A stretch of DNA of 64,000 nt from contig QUOL01000019.1 of the NCBI GenBank assembly GCA_009761415.1, positions 1-64,000 on the forward strand. The letters are read 5' to 3'. Both the position numbers and the translations under genes were made by a program. Of this stretch, positions 21,601 to 32,839 are shown piece by piece. How positions within the stretch are numbered: the stretch's first letter is position 1; each line of letters opens with the position of its first letter. The notes under the pieces are model-generated. The model worked only from the letters and a program-made list of their open reading frames with translations. It had not been told where the DNA came from and searched no databases. The DNA comes from Sarcomyxa edulis. Lineage: Eukaryota; Basidiomycota; Agaricomycetes; Agaricales; Mycenaceae.

Positions 21601-22939
21601 CTACCCAACGTTCAAGTATTCAAGTAGTTTCACCTACTCCTACATAACCGTATCTAGCTAAAGTGCGACTAATCTGGGTCTTAACGCAGTGATTGGCAAC
21701 CTTGACAGCCATAGAGTCCTTGCTGATAGATTCCGTGAAATCCAGTCCTGTTGCTAAACCACGCTCAATGTTACCCACAATAAACCCTATCCCCTTTGAT
21801 TGTCTCATTACTGTCACTTCTGTTTGTGCAAATCCCAAAAGTGAAGATGGACACAAACATTGGAGTTGTTCTATGTGGACCAGTTCTTCAAGAGTGATGC
21901 AGCAGAACAATTGGAGTTCTGTCATTCCATCGCAATGAGGGACAGCACGATCAAACATTTTAGACCACAAATTGCAACAATATAGAAGAAGCTCTTGATA
22001 TATGTGTGCAATGCGGAAGAAAATGGAAGTGCTCCCACGTGTGACTTGTTCAAATTTGCAAGTTTTGAGAGACCATGCTCTAAAATTGGATGATTTCTGA
22101 ATTTATTCATCATTTTGGATCAGCATGCGTGTTCAATGTGAGGCCGGTGCTGTATCTGGATGCATTTGTGCTCACAGAGAATCCAAAAAAATGGTACATG
22201 TTATAATCAAATTATCTCTGATGAATTTCCATACAATAACACCTTCACTCAAAACCAAATGTCATTATGCATACTAAACAAAAGTCATCTCTCACTGAAT
22301 TTTAGGACAATGAGTTAGTGATTTATGAACACACACATATAGTATTGAGAAATTATCTTACCGTTGCACAATCAGCCAATACCAACGATAAAACCACCAC
22401 ATCAATAGGCATACCCTTCAAAATACCACTCTGGTGACTTCTCGACGCCCAGAAATGTTTGTATGATTGCAATGAGCATTTGTTCGTCGTTGTTGAGGGG
22501 AGCAGTTGGAGTTGGGTCGTAGTTGCTAAATATAGTGAATGCATAGGTCGCGTGCCCACTGGCAACCCACCGGCACTTGATAGGGTGCCGGCATATCTTC
22601 GATAAAACGGTGGCGATGTTTTGACCTGTCAACAGGGCCATGTGCCAGGTAGTGACTGTGCTGGTGGAGTCAATACGGGCAATCCTGACATTCATACGTG
22701 AAGCGGTCCGTATGATGGTTTCGGCAGTCACGCCTACACCAAAATAACGTGCACGTATATAGGTCGCATGTTCTGGTTCCCGACCAAAAGGATTGAATTC
22801 AGCAGGGAGAACGGCATAACTGCGTAGGCAAGGGGGATCCTAGTACACGTCACAAATCATGCTCACATCTCAAAGACGGAGGAAAACTTACCCCAACTCC
22901 ACGTTTCCGAGTTGCGTCATCGATTTCAATAAAGCGTTG
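18623..22939. repeat. R2 repeat, copy 1 (4.3 kb)
   Basis: Shares its whole length with 47579-53185 apart from a 1.3-kb insertion in the other copy. Begins AGTAGTTTGGAAGG and contains a CTTTT microsatellite (about 19419-19446), an inverted repeat at 19686-19723, two minor conserved minus-strand frames and the two-exon gene at 22402-23047, which crosses its right limit. The open frame at 21620-21970 differs between copies mostly by amino-acid-changing substitutions, so I do not call it a gene. Identity of the element is unknown; no reverse transcriptase or transposase motif is seen. Confidence 0.7.
19686..19723. repeat. 11-bp inverted repeat GGGTGTAATGG / CCATTACACCC
   Basis: Perfect arms around a 16-nt centre. 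The inner TGTAATGG...CCATTACA has the look of LTR termini placed back to back. The same structure is at 48616-48653 in the second R2 copy. Confidence 0.6.
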
Positions 22940-23047
22940 GAGTTGCTCGGGAGTTGTTTTGTCAGTTGTGGCTAAGTAGTCTCTTTGGATACACTGAATA
23001 TCATGTCTGTGAGTCCATTTGTCAAGAAGATGACCGGGGGTGGACAT
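22402..23047 (-). CDS. Small two-exon gene carried by R2 (unknown function)
   Basis: Exon 1 23047-22892 (52 codons from MSTPGHLLDKW), 52-nt phase-0 intron (GTAAGT...TACTAG), exon 2 22839-22402; 197 aa. The second exon (DPPCLRSYAVLPAEFNPFG to GVEKSPEWYFEGYAY) is open throughout and almost identical to the copy at 52648-53085, with few amino-acid differences. I do not recognise the family. No transmembrane segment or catalytic motif is evident. It lies inside a duplicated repeat, so it may be element cargo or a host gene captured by the repeat. The right end of R2 shared with the other copy stops inside exon 1, so only this copy keeps the start. Confidence 0.5.
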
Positions 23048-23331
23048 GATGGGTGGGGAGTGAAATATGAAACAAGAAGCTCCACGGCTTTTCAACAATG
23101 CGACACATGACACATCACGTGATATATCATGTAATCTATGATCTGCGAACAAGTGTAGGAGTGAAATCATACACTTGTATATTTGGCTACATCATCTAGA
23201 CTATACACATAACCTGCATACAACTAGACCTCCTTGGAGCCTGTTAGAACAATGTTTTTTTATATTGGCATAGGAGACACGCCCCAGGATGTGATTACAA
23301 AATGTTCAAAATGTCATGTGATCTTGTAGAC
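23048..23331. other. Spacer between the R2 gene and a tRNA-like element
   Basis: Nothing beyond short AT-rich sequence and a CACGTGAT palindromic motif near 23118. Confidence 0.4.
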
Positions 23332-23400
23332 TAGTGGTCAAGTTGTCAGTTTCTCGGTATTATGACCGAAGAGTCCGAGTTCGATCCTGCATGAGCGCAG
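23332..23400 (+). other. tRNA-like sequence (possible SINE head)
   Basis: TAGTGGTCAAGT resembles an A box and GAGTTCGATCC (23377-23387) a B box, with a foldable anticodon-like stem TCGGT...ACCGA between. The T-arm and acceptor stems do not pair properly, so I do not call a tRNA gene; a tRNA-derived repeat is more likely. Confidence 0.35.
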
Positions 23401-23431
23401 TTATTTTCTTCTCGAATAGATCACGTGGTTC

Positions 23432-23485
23432 GATGACGTGCGAACGAGTGTATGTTTTGTGGAGTACACTTGTTCGCACGTCATC
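23432..23485. repeat. 54-bp hairpin, copy 3
   Basis: Same arms and loop as at 9332, with a single change in the right arm (TTGTTCG for TCGTTCG). Confidence 0.8.
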
Positions 23486-23945
23486 AATCACGTGATCGGT
23501 TCAACCTCACGCCTTCACACAGGTTCGAATCCAGCCAGTGCATAAACTTTATAATATTTTTGCAGACATTTTTTTGCATCGCGGTTGCGCTCGAATCGAG
23601 TTCAATTCTCGATTCGAGCACAACTGCAATACGGTTTATCAAAAATACATAAAGTACCTCTACAGCGTGTCATAGTGTCAGTGCTCATGCCTTGGATTGG
23701 AGGGAAATTCATTTGACAACAAATATAGGTGGATATGAAATGGTTAAGCACTGTAAATGAGCATGCACTACATCCCAGTGTTCTTGGTGTTTTCTTGGTG
23801 TTTTCTTGGTGTTTTCTCGTTGTTTCCTGAGCATTTTCTTGGTGTTTTCTCAGCTTTGCTATCCACCCATCAGACAAAGTGTATTTTTACCAACATCTGG
23901 AAATACATGGAAATCCCACAATTAGTATCAATTCTGGGCTATTGA
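23486..23945 (+). repeat. Hairpin-linked repeat, copy 1 (about 0.5 kb)
   Basis: Follows the hairpin. Contains GGTTCGAATCC-type and CTCGATTCGAGC motifs, GTTTATCAAAAATAC, TTGGATTGGAGGG, and a 12-bp tandem repeat TTTTCTTGGTGT (about 23778-23850). The same string of motifs lies in reverse orientation at 45640-45972. Confidence 0.65.
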
Positions 23946-25204
23946 CTATGCACTCACTGCCCATTAGTTTATTGCACAAATTTCCTGTACAAGCACAAAA
24001 TAAACAATGAGCGCAAAAGTTGACCATTAGACCAAACAACCCACATTCCTTGAGTCCTCTGCTAGCCTCTGCTCAACTCTGGCCTCTGTTCAACTCTGCT
24101 CATTAGTTCTCTTCCCTCAGCGAATCTTCCTTGTCTATAGGCTATATCTCCGGTTCTCAATCTTCCTTTTGATTCTCTCAAGCTCTTAGCCTCCAAAGAG
24201 CCTCTCACTGATACTTAAATTCTAGTAAAAGATGGATATCATTATTACTTACTGCCTGTCCATATTGTTCTAAAGTTCCAGAGCTTCCTTATCAGGTAAG
24301 GTAAGCATTCCCCTGCACCTACCATCACCCAACCCCTCTTAGTTCTTCTACAAGCAAATTTGGACTAGCCCTCATCTCTTTGGATGCTCCAGAGTTAATT
24401 GATAGAGCCTCTAAGTTAGACAATGACTGATACTGACCTTATGAGTTATCTCATTTTGTCTATCTGCATCCAGGAATGCTCCTGAATTTATTTCATTTAT
24501 CTCTACTGGTTTCCAGAGTCTAAACTTTCCTGAGCTTATGGCCAAGAACTTTGTCCTGGAACAGATCATTTAGATCCAGAGTTACCTACCCCTCCTGTTC
24601 CTTTATCTTTCACGTCTGTCCTTCACAATTTTGGAATACTATACTATCCCTTCACCAACCCCTGACCTCTTGCGGCTACTCTATTGATATCCTTACTCTT
24701 GCCTGTATACACATTCTTGGGCGCCTTAGGGGTTGAAACATACATCTATAAGCATTGCACGAACCCAGAGATACAGAGAATCAAGTCAAAACATGTTTTT
24801 GTCATGTCCAACAATGAGCACAAAGATATGTCATATGACCTCAGGAACACCGAGAAGGCCGGTGAGGCAGACTTTGGGCAGGGCAAAAAGGTTTGCGCAA
24901 CCGTCAACCACTTTTAAAAATATACATAATTCAACTTGACTAAAAGAAAAGCAAGATAGGTGCAGGAGCTTCACTTGCACCCAACATGATACATGCAATA
25001 CAAACGCACTCGATCACCTGGACAGATACAGAGCAAAAGGTACTGGCTCTTACAGAAGAAATTTATTCAATTTTTTTTTCACAAAATCAAGGTTATATTT
25101 CAGATGTATCTACCTTCTGAACAGAAGAAATTCAGAATCTACAAGAACTTCAAGAAGAAAAAAAAAAAAAAGTTCACAACGTGATTCGAACGTAGAACCA
25201 TCGG
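23946..25204. other. Gene-free, pyrimidine-rich stretch
   Basis: From about 24050 to 24750 the plus strand is CT-rich with repeated CTCTGCT/AGCCTCT phrases. 25000-25060 (CACCTGGACAGATACAGA) is a diverged piece of R1. A 16-nt A-run lies near 25158-25171 before ACAACGTGATTCGAAC, the same tRNA-like junction seen in R1. No coding region is supported. Confidence 0.5.
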
Positions 25205-25361
25205 AACACCAAGGCTCAATTTGAACACCCACACTCGATTTGAAGACAACACTCGATTCGAACACCAACACTCGATTCGAACACAACACTCGATTCGAAC
25301 ACCAAGGCTCAATTTGAACACCGACACTCGATTCAAACACAACACTCAATTTTCCAACACC
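25205..25361. repeat. Diverged 18-bp array ACTCGATTCGAACAC
   Basis: Shorter and more degenerate version of the array at 17510-17783, placed identically against the left end of an R1 copy. Confidence 0.8.
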
Positions 25362-26210
25362 AAGGGTTGATTTAACAACGATCAAACTGAATGCCAATAC
25401 AATTTGCATGGCCCTACAGACCTGATCACCTGCAAAGTGCCAAAAACTTCAGAATCCCAAAACCTTTTCGCTTCGATTTCAGATTGTTCACCAAGCGCTA
25501 GAACTCAGATACCATTATTTAGCATGTTGTCAGAATGGAGGACCTACCCTCATTTTGCACAGATACAACTATACTTCCGACACAGAGTACTCCTCAGTAA
25601 ACTTGTTTATTGCTACTAACACGCTCAAGCACCTGAACAGATACAGACCGAAAGATACTATGATACAACTAGCGCTCACCATCCAAAGACAGCAACTACG
25701 TCATTGCATAGCCATTTTTGTTTTTGTTTTTGTTTTTGTCCAACAAGGCCAATTAAGTTTCAACACCATTGGTCAAACCACAACGTAAGACATCCTAGTC
25801 CTTGATGATCTGGAAATTTAACGAGTTGTATGCCATCTTCCAAACACAAACTCAGAATGCACAGGATCGAAGAAAGGAAAGAAAAAGAAAAGTCTCACAA
25901 CGTGATTCGAACTTGGAACCACAGGGAAGTATATCCGTCGGAACTCGGATATTTCCATATATACCCACTTTCCGCGAGTTGGCTCTCAACAATCTAATGA
26001 ACGTTAAAAAGTATCAGTAAAAGGCCCGGCAACAGCCAAAAAAGACTACAAACTGAAGCGGAGTTCTCCGTATTCAATACAACTTTTCAAAAAACATCAA
26101 TGACATCAACTTTCCCACATGTCGACGGTTTTCGTTACGGGGGGGGGTTAAGAAATGGCCCTGTGTGGAGTGAAGAACGAGTCTATCTTATGTAAACATA
26201 AGGACTCGTA
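25362..26210. repeat. R1 repeat, copy 2 (849 bp)
   Basis: Near-identical to 17784-18622. The small length difference lies in a (TTTTTG)n tract (about 25710-25737) and the G-run. Ends with the same hairpin, directly against the left end of the KDZ element. Confidence 0.75.
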
Positions 26211-26485
26211 ACTCCCAGAGAGTCAGATCCGCTGGGTGTCACGTCCGCCGAACCGTCCGCCGGAAGCTTGGGCGGTTCGCCGAACGCTTGGACATGACGT
26301 GGTTGAGCGCGTTAGTCCACAGGTCCATGCCCATATACCTCCAAAGCGCATTCTTCACGCTTGTTCAACGCTTGTTCTCTTACCTGTTCGGATTCCTACC
26401 CTCTCTGATCTGTCCAAGCGCATGAGTGGCACAAAGAAATAGTATAAATAGTAGGTACAAACGTGTAAAATGCAGCCCAATAATC

Positions 26486-29400
26486 ATGTCTCAGGCTTTC
26501 CAACCACCCTACCCTGAAAACACACCTCATCTCGAAGATCCCGTTGTTGTACGAGTACATCAATGCTCTATTTGTGGCAAGAAAATGAATGCTATACGCG
26601 TTCATGAAGGTACAACCAAGCCCGAGAACCGTGGCCGTCTTGTACAAACTGTGAGTAACATTTTTTCTCGTATACGCGATTGCTGAAATAGCTATCTGCA
26701 GTGTTCCGATGGGCGTTGTCATTGGACAGCTTATCTCACGGATATCGCATATGTCTACACCGATGCTGAAGCTCTTCTCATGCGTGTTACGGCCCGTGAA
26801 CTCCATGTACCCATCCCCGATTTTGCTGCAACAACACCTTTACGTGCCACTGCTCCTCCTCCATTCCTTCCTAATGCCTTAGGACCTATTCTCTGTGCTA
26901 ATGCACATTGCAAGACCCAGACTGGACGACGTACTCAAGGGAACCGCAACTGCATCAGCCTCAACTGCTCGACGTGCTGCGCTACATCTGCAACTGAGGC
27001 TCGTCTCAACAACACAACTCGGAACCCATGCAAGGCGCACAAAGTACCTGCCGTTGCAGACAATCATGTGGTCCCAAACCGTAATCTGGTATATGCCACT
27101 TCGCAACCTATCAATCGTCCACCGATTTCGAGTCCTGCTACTCAGCCACAGGCTTTTGCATCCCCAGGCCCTGCTCATTGCTCTCCTGCTCCTGCTGGCA
27201 CTCAACCCAAACTGCAAGGGAACTCGGACTTATTGCGTGGTTTGCAGCCTCAGATTCCAGGATCTAGTAGTCTATCGCAAGCTCCGGCTCGACAATCTGG
27301 GCGCCAAAAACCGCTGGCTCAGCCACTTATTCCTTCCTGGCTCGAGAAGCGTAACGAGGCTATCAAGGAAAGGGATAGGATTATTTCTTCAAAGGCCGAA
27401 CGTCAGAATATCGAAGAAAAACTGAAAAGGAGGGTCTCATTGAAAATCTGGTTCAAAGTAAGCATTTCCTCTTCTCCAAATCGTACATTGAATTAGCTTA
27501 ATTGATTTTGTATGCTCGCAGGATGGAGAGAATCCTGTCGTTCTACGCCATGTCGTTCATACATATCCACAGCTTCAGCTCTCATCCGTAATGCCATTGG
27601 TCCGGGATTTTGCACTCACAGAACATTCCTTGATCGACTTCTACGATGTTGCTGGGTGGACAACAATCGACATCGAAGATCCTCTCGCGGTTGATATCCA
27701 TCGAACAGTCCTACTTCGACTACGCCCTAATCTTGCAACGTCTCTCAAAGACTGCCCAGGATTACAAAAGGAGATCTCATTGCAGCCGCGATCCAAGGGT
27801 GGTCTCATTTCAACAGCAAGCCGGAAGCGTACGAACGATTTGCCTGACTCACCAGAGCCGCCTCGGAAGACACCTCGAACATCAGAACTTGTTGCTCCAT
27901 CGCAATCAGCTATTAGCCTACCGTTCAACACACACCATCGAGTTTCCTCTCTACCGCTTCCATCTCTTCAAATTGAACCTCCTAGTCTACCGCTGTCCCT
28001 CGACAACTCTTTATATCTCGATTGTCCTGAAGAATCACCGCCTCTCGTTCCGATCCGATTCTCTGACATTGCGAAGGGGAAACAGCGTGCAGATACCCCA
28101 TTGGGCTCTTTGCCTCCGTCTCCTATGGTCAATGCTAGTGTTGGTGGTCGGTCTTGGCCAATGGAATTCTATGCAATTGAATTTGAGGACGGATGGCCTG
28201 CCATAGAAAAGCTACGCGATAAACCCTCCCGTATGTCAAAGGCGGCGGCCTTCCAAAGAGTTTTCAAGGTCCCCCACAAGAAAACCACTGTCTGCAAGTA
28301 CGAAAATATCTGGAAGAAAGCTCCCGAGTTCCTCAAACACAAGTTTGCTGCGTACGGCAAAGCTCCCAAAGGTCTTATGTCGGCCTTTTTTGTTGCCCTC
28401 GAGGAGCTAGATAACTTTGAAGACTCGGATGGCGATGACAATGACTCGGATCGTCTCATCAAACTTGAACCACCTCAAAGCTCTGATGATCTCGGGATCA
28501 TTTCCGATCTGGATATTGAGGACGGTGATATTGATGGACCTTTTCCGGTATGTCCGTACTGCGACCAGCCTATGGCAATTCAACAATCCGCAAAACTCCA
28601 AAAGATGCGTACAGACTTGGACAAGGTCACTCGGCACAGTCCTCTTCCTGGAAATCCTAGTCGCCGCAAAGCAATTTCTTGTGCGGTCTACGTCGAGTTC
28701 TGTGCACAACATCGTTTCGAAAAGGATGGCTTGGCTCTTGCTCTTAGATCTGGATGGCCGCAAGATATTGACTTTTCCCAATTACATAGTCGTGTTGTTG
28801 TCTTGTTCCCCGACCTACTCCGTTTTGTTCAAGTGGCTGCCATCGAAACAAATCCACGGTTCCAGGAGTGCTATAATTTTTGGACGCAGGATTCCGTCAA
28901 CCCACTAAGCCGACGATTGCATTCTGACCGCAAGCGCATCGACATTGGGGCTTTTGGAGCTGGGTAGTGAGTCAATTTGATCGATATTAATCATATTCAC
29001 TCTGTATACTCATTGCTGTCAATTAGCTATGGTGAAATAGGGTACGAGATAATATTGGTCACCTTGCAGTATCTATTCCCTGAGGGTTGCCTCACCCTCG
29101 ACATCGAGTCAAAACCATTCAAACCCCTCACACAAGATCTCATCCTTCGCGAGATTCTACTCCCGGAGACCGCTATAATCCTGATTCAGCAAGACCTACT
29201 TGTCAGCCATGAGGTTGCCGAAAAGACGCTCTATGCTAGTCATTTCTTCGGATCAATGCAATACTCGGAGGATAGTGCTGGGTACGCTCAGCAAGTCCGC
29301 TCCAAACTTGTTACTATTGTCCGGCAAAATGAAGCTCTATATCAGCATTGGAAATTCACTCAAACAGATATGCCGTTTACCGATTGGATCCAGAATCAGG

Positions 29401-29552
29401 TGGACATCGAAGAGGAGTATCGAGTCAAACAGGAAGAGATTGAAATGGAGCTAAGAGAAGAGAATGGCGGGGATGCATCAACTCGTGGTGCTGATCTCGG
29501 AAAGGTTTCGGGAGCTTCTGACTTCATTGATCTGACTCTCGACGATGATTAG
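26486..29552 (+). CDS. RTC4-like domain protein, cargo of the KDZ element
   Basis: Four exons: 26486-26650, from about 26701 to 27459, from about 27523 to 28964, and 29028-29552; introns about 50-63 nt, GT-AG, all keeping frame. N-terminus holds Cys-pair motifs (CSICGKK, CSDGRCHW, CANAHC, CISLNCSTCC) that look like zinc ribbons; then a long Pro/Ser/Gln-rich linker with a basic coiled segment (EKRNEAIKERDRIISSKAER). The last third has CPYCDQPM, FCAQHRFEKDGL, GWPQDIDFSQLHSRV and, after the last intron, YGEIGYEIILVTLQYLFP and LTQDLILREILLPETAIILI, the pattern of the RTC4-like domain (named for yeast restriction of telomere capping protein 4, PF14474). The domain's biochemical role is poorly known. 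Ends 411 nt from the convergent KDZ transposase stop, inside shared inverted repeats, so probably co-mobilised. Confidence 0.72.
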
Positions 29553-29963
29553 ATCAACGTGGGGTTTACTAGTATTACTGTTCGATACAAAACCTTAGAC
29601 ATCGCCCATTATCTACAGTTAATTTGCAGTATGCCGAGCAGGAGTAAACTCGGTCATTGTTTGGCTTTAGTGTTGTTGCCAAACAACTTGCGTCCTCCGA
29701 GGATGAACAAGTACCTTGCAAATACTATCTCATGTAGCACTTCAATTGGTTAAGTTTTTCTTGTGTGATTGTGTTCTATTCACCTTGAGGAACATATTCT
29801 ATGAGCCCATATTCATTCATTTAGCGTCCATCGAGAGCATTGCTAAGAAAGGAAGGAGCTACGGTGGCAGCTTCTGCCTTTTTGGGACTTGTCTCCACCA
29901 GCAATACTTCACAATCTCAATCTAGGATCATCTAATGTGAGGCCAAGGTAATATATTGCTAAG
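29553..29963. other. Spacer between convergent RTC4-like and KDZ genes
   Basis: Both 3' ends. No ORF, repeat or clear poly(A) signal that I would defend. Confidence 0.5.
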
Positions 29964-32362
29964 CTAACTAATGAGATAGTCATCATCAGGAGCTAGTAAG
30001 TATGATCTAGGGAAGTGCCATGGTGCCTTCGAGTTCTTGCGAAGTTCCTCAACGAGGAAACGGTTACGACGTTTGATCATTTCGTCCAAAAAAAACTCGT
30101 ACCTATCCACTTGCATCTCGCGGACAATAGACTGGAATCCACCAAACCATGCATTAGTCTGTTCTGCAGCCGAAGAGTTGAATCTCCAGTGACCATCCTC
30201 TGTTCGTAACTCTGGCCAGATGTAAGGGTTGCAGTTCCGACCACAATCTTCATCGCTCTCCTTATGCTTCGATTTGAAGTGAAAAACGTCCACCGGTAGA
30301 GCGCATCCCCGGAAGTAGTCTCGGAGGTGTGGATCTGGATCATTCTTGAGCATGGGAATGATACTGCAGTTGTTATCATGCCATAGAACTCGGGGAAGAG
30401 ATCGTTTTGTCGGGAAGAGCGTCATCCAGAAACTCTACAGAAGTAATCAAAACTAGTAAATAATGTGTCTTTCATATCATCGCAAAGCAGGGAAGACTTA
30501 CGCGTACTCCATTGGGAGCCTCAGAGCCCATAAATGTTGCCCGCCCCAGAATGACACCACAAGATCCGACGCAAAGCTGCTCATTATGAGTGCGCTTTCG
30601 ACCAAATCGAGCCCGAACAGCTCGATTACCCTGATCTGGCTTTCCGTCACTACAAACTAGACCATTGCCATCGATGATGACCTCTTCCTCATCGTCTGTA
30701 CCCACGCCTTCGACAAGTTCAGGCATGTCATCGTCACTGGCATCGGCGACTGGTGTGGTCGGATTACGGATCATCTGGATAGGTGCGGGGTCGATAGACT
30801 GAGATTCTTGAATGGTGGAAAGCGAGTCGTGAGGTTGGGATACTTTGAGGCGCTCGAGACGATGTTTGAGCTGAAACATTGCCTTGCTTTTCTGGTAGTA
30901 GTAGATTTCAACCTTCCGGTGCTCAGGCAAGGAGCAGGTGCGGAATCCCTTTTCGATTGAAGTCTTGCAAGAAGTAACAGCACACTCGTGGTTAAGCGCT
31001 GCATGCGTCTCACAGAATCGATGTTTGACTGTGCGTAATGGCTGTGAGCAATCATGGTATGCGCAACATGGGCGGCCAATGGTGATTCCGTCTGTTACTG
31101 TTGATCGACAGTGTCCTAGAATAACAACAAGATCACTTCAAGGTCCGGAGAATATTGATTATCAATTTTTCAAAGCATACCAGGTGTTCCATCTTCGTTC
31201 TCGAAGACCCAACAGCAGAGATCACAGGCATGACTCCATTCTTCTTGGCCAGTTCCCACCATGCGAAGATTGCGAGCTTGAAGTGCAGGTTTCAAACGCT
31301 CGGCCTGTGAAGGAGCTTTGTGATTCAGTTCAAGGAACATATTTCGTTCTGCATGATCCATGAGTAGTGAATGGAGGAAAAACCCGTTATAAACATCCTC
31401 GACATTGATGTCTAGCTTGCTTGTCCAATCGGCTGGAAGAAGGGCACGGATGTGGGGTTTTGACAAGCTGGTGTTGTATATCCGGGCGCAGTTCGTTCCC
31501 GAAGTCCTAGGGATATACAAATTTGAGTAAAATAGAAACATTCAATCACTGACGTTCAATAGGCGTACCACGAGGTGACCATCATATTGGCAAACAGCTC
31601 ACAAAGATCTGTTGCTATGAAGAAATGTTGCGAGATTTGGATGAAGGTGTATTCATTTCGATAATAGGTACGGTTTGTTGCGTGATTATGAACGTAGTAG
31701 TTGGCGTGATATCGAGTAAAACAGCCTTGGATATTTTTGTAATGTCAGTTTGCAGTCGCCACGAGCAGCTTGAAAGACGTACCTCGGCAATACCAAGATG
31801 TTGTGTATGCTGGAACAGCTCCGAAATCCTTTGTGTATACTGTTACTGCATACGACAGAGGCTCAACTAGTTCTCGATCTTGCAGAACAGTCGTGCGGGA
31901 TTGCTGCCGACATTTTGGATCGAGGCAGTGACGAGTAGGTGGGGAGATACTATAAACACCTGGAGCATCGCGGAAATGTTAATCTGAGTGATATAATGCA
32001 CTATACACAGTTTACGCACCAATACCTAGAGAGATCCCATAAGAAAGAAGCAGTTTGATGTGTTTTGTGCGGTATGCGTGTAGTTGTTCGGGGGATGCCT
32101 GATAAGACCATGCCAAGCACTGCATGGAGGACCATGCAAGCCTTCCGATATTGTCAGGGAGCATAAAAACGAGCATCAGAAACTTGTGAACGTTGTCTGG
32201 CAGCAGTTCCGGAAGCTGGGTGCCATCTGAACGATAAAGAGGATCGATGACTAGCTGGAGGAGCTGAATAAGCTCAAGATAGTCTACAACCTGGCCAAAA
32301 TGGAAGTATGGCATAAGCTCCGGAGTTTCGACGAGGATACCTGCTACAGTGGAGAGATCCAT
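29964..32362 (-). CDS. KDZ transposase with CxC5 and CxC6 cysteine clusters
   Basis: ATG at 32362 (MDLSTVAG), seven or so exons joined by standard 50-70 nt introns, all in frame, stop at 29964. Order: helical N-terminal region; a CxC5-type cluster (CLDPKCRQQ ... SWYCRGCFTRYHANYYV) followed by TSGTNCARIYN; a CxC6-type cluster (GRPCCAYHDC, HRFCETHAALNHECAV, GFRTC) around 31090-30900; an acidic linker (DDDMPEL, DDEEEVI); then the catalytic KDZ part with LWHDNNC, VDVFHFKSKHKESDEDCGRNC and FNSSAAEQTNAWFGGF. The Asp of HDNNC and Glu of AAEQ are candidate metal ligands (inferred from the family's conserved pattern). No frameshift or internal stop, so the enzyme could be active. It would cut the element's own ends. 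Confidence 0.78.
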
Positions 32363-32760
32363 GGTGTTGAATTGAATGATGATGCTCGAAACCTCACCTT
32401 TAAATGTGAGCTGAGAGACGCCGAGTGCTACCAGACCTATTGTCAGAATACAAAGAATCGAGAAATGGCACTGACGATCATTGCCATCGCACTCGAGAAG
32501 ACAATACTCAATGGTCCGAGCCCGAGCAATGCCTGATAGATTGCACTGTAAGTATTTGATTGTGGTCAGGGCTTTGGTGCGGGTTTCAGAGCATGAACAA
32601 GGTCTCGAAAGCATCTCAATTGTGTATGTATGGTGTACCCAGGGTTACATGCAGAAAAGATAAGGGAATGCCAAGTTTGACGACTCGGACGAACGTTGAG
32701 CACGTCGAGCAGGCGGCATACAAGAGTGGTGGACCATGGACCTTCATTGTTTCTATCACG
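32363..32760. other. KDZ 5' region upstream of the transposase ATG
   Basis: Possible untranslated leader; a donor/acceptor pair is conceivable near 32398. Open minus-strand frames here are hydrophobic and unsupported. Confidence 0.4.
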
Positions 32761-32839
32761 TGGGTTGCTGTTCGGCTTGGCGTCCGCCGAACGTCCGCCG
32801 AACGGTTCGCCGAACGTTCGCCCCAGTGCATCCAACGTT

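Larger units (their letters stand above)
26216..32839. mobile_element. KDZ (Kyakuja-Dileera-Zisupton) DNA transposon, near complete
   Basis: About 6.6 kb with two convergent intact genes: RTC4-like (plus) and KDZ transposase (minus). Ends: left GATCCGCTGGGTG...CCGAACCGTCCGCCGG (26226-26275) and right, on the opposite strand, GATGCACTGGGGCG...GCGAACCGTTCGGCGG, form imperfect terminal inverted repeats with subterminal CGTCCGCCGAA copies. An 11-bp direct repeat CTCGTAACTCC flanks it (26205-26215 and 32840-32850); its left copy overlaps the R1 hairpin end, so it may or may not be the target duplication. Right flank is copia coding sequence. Confidence 0.7.

Noticed and set aside
21620..21970. Conserved minus-strand frame in both R2 copies
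   Set aside because: About eight differences between copies are nearly all amino-acid changing, so conservation is from duplication and not from protein selection.
23332..23400. tRNA gene
   Set aside because: A- and B-box-like sequences exist but acceptor and T stems do not pair.
24050..24750. CT-rich stretch as an rRNA spacer or intron-rich gene
   Set aside because: No rRNA signatures and no open frames flanked by splice sites.
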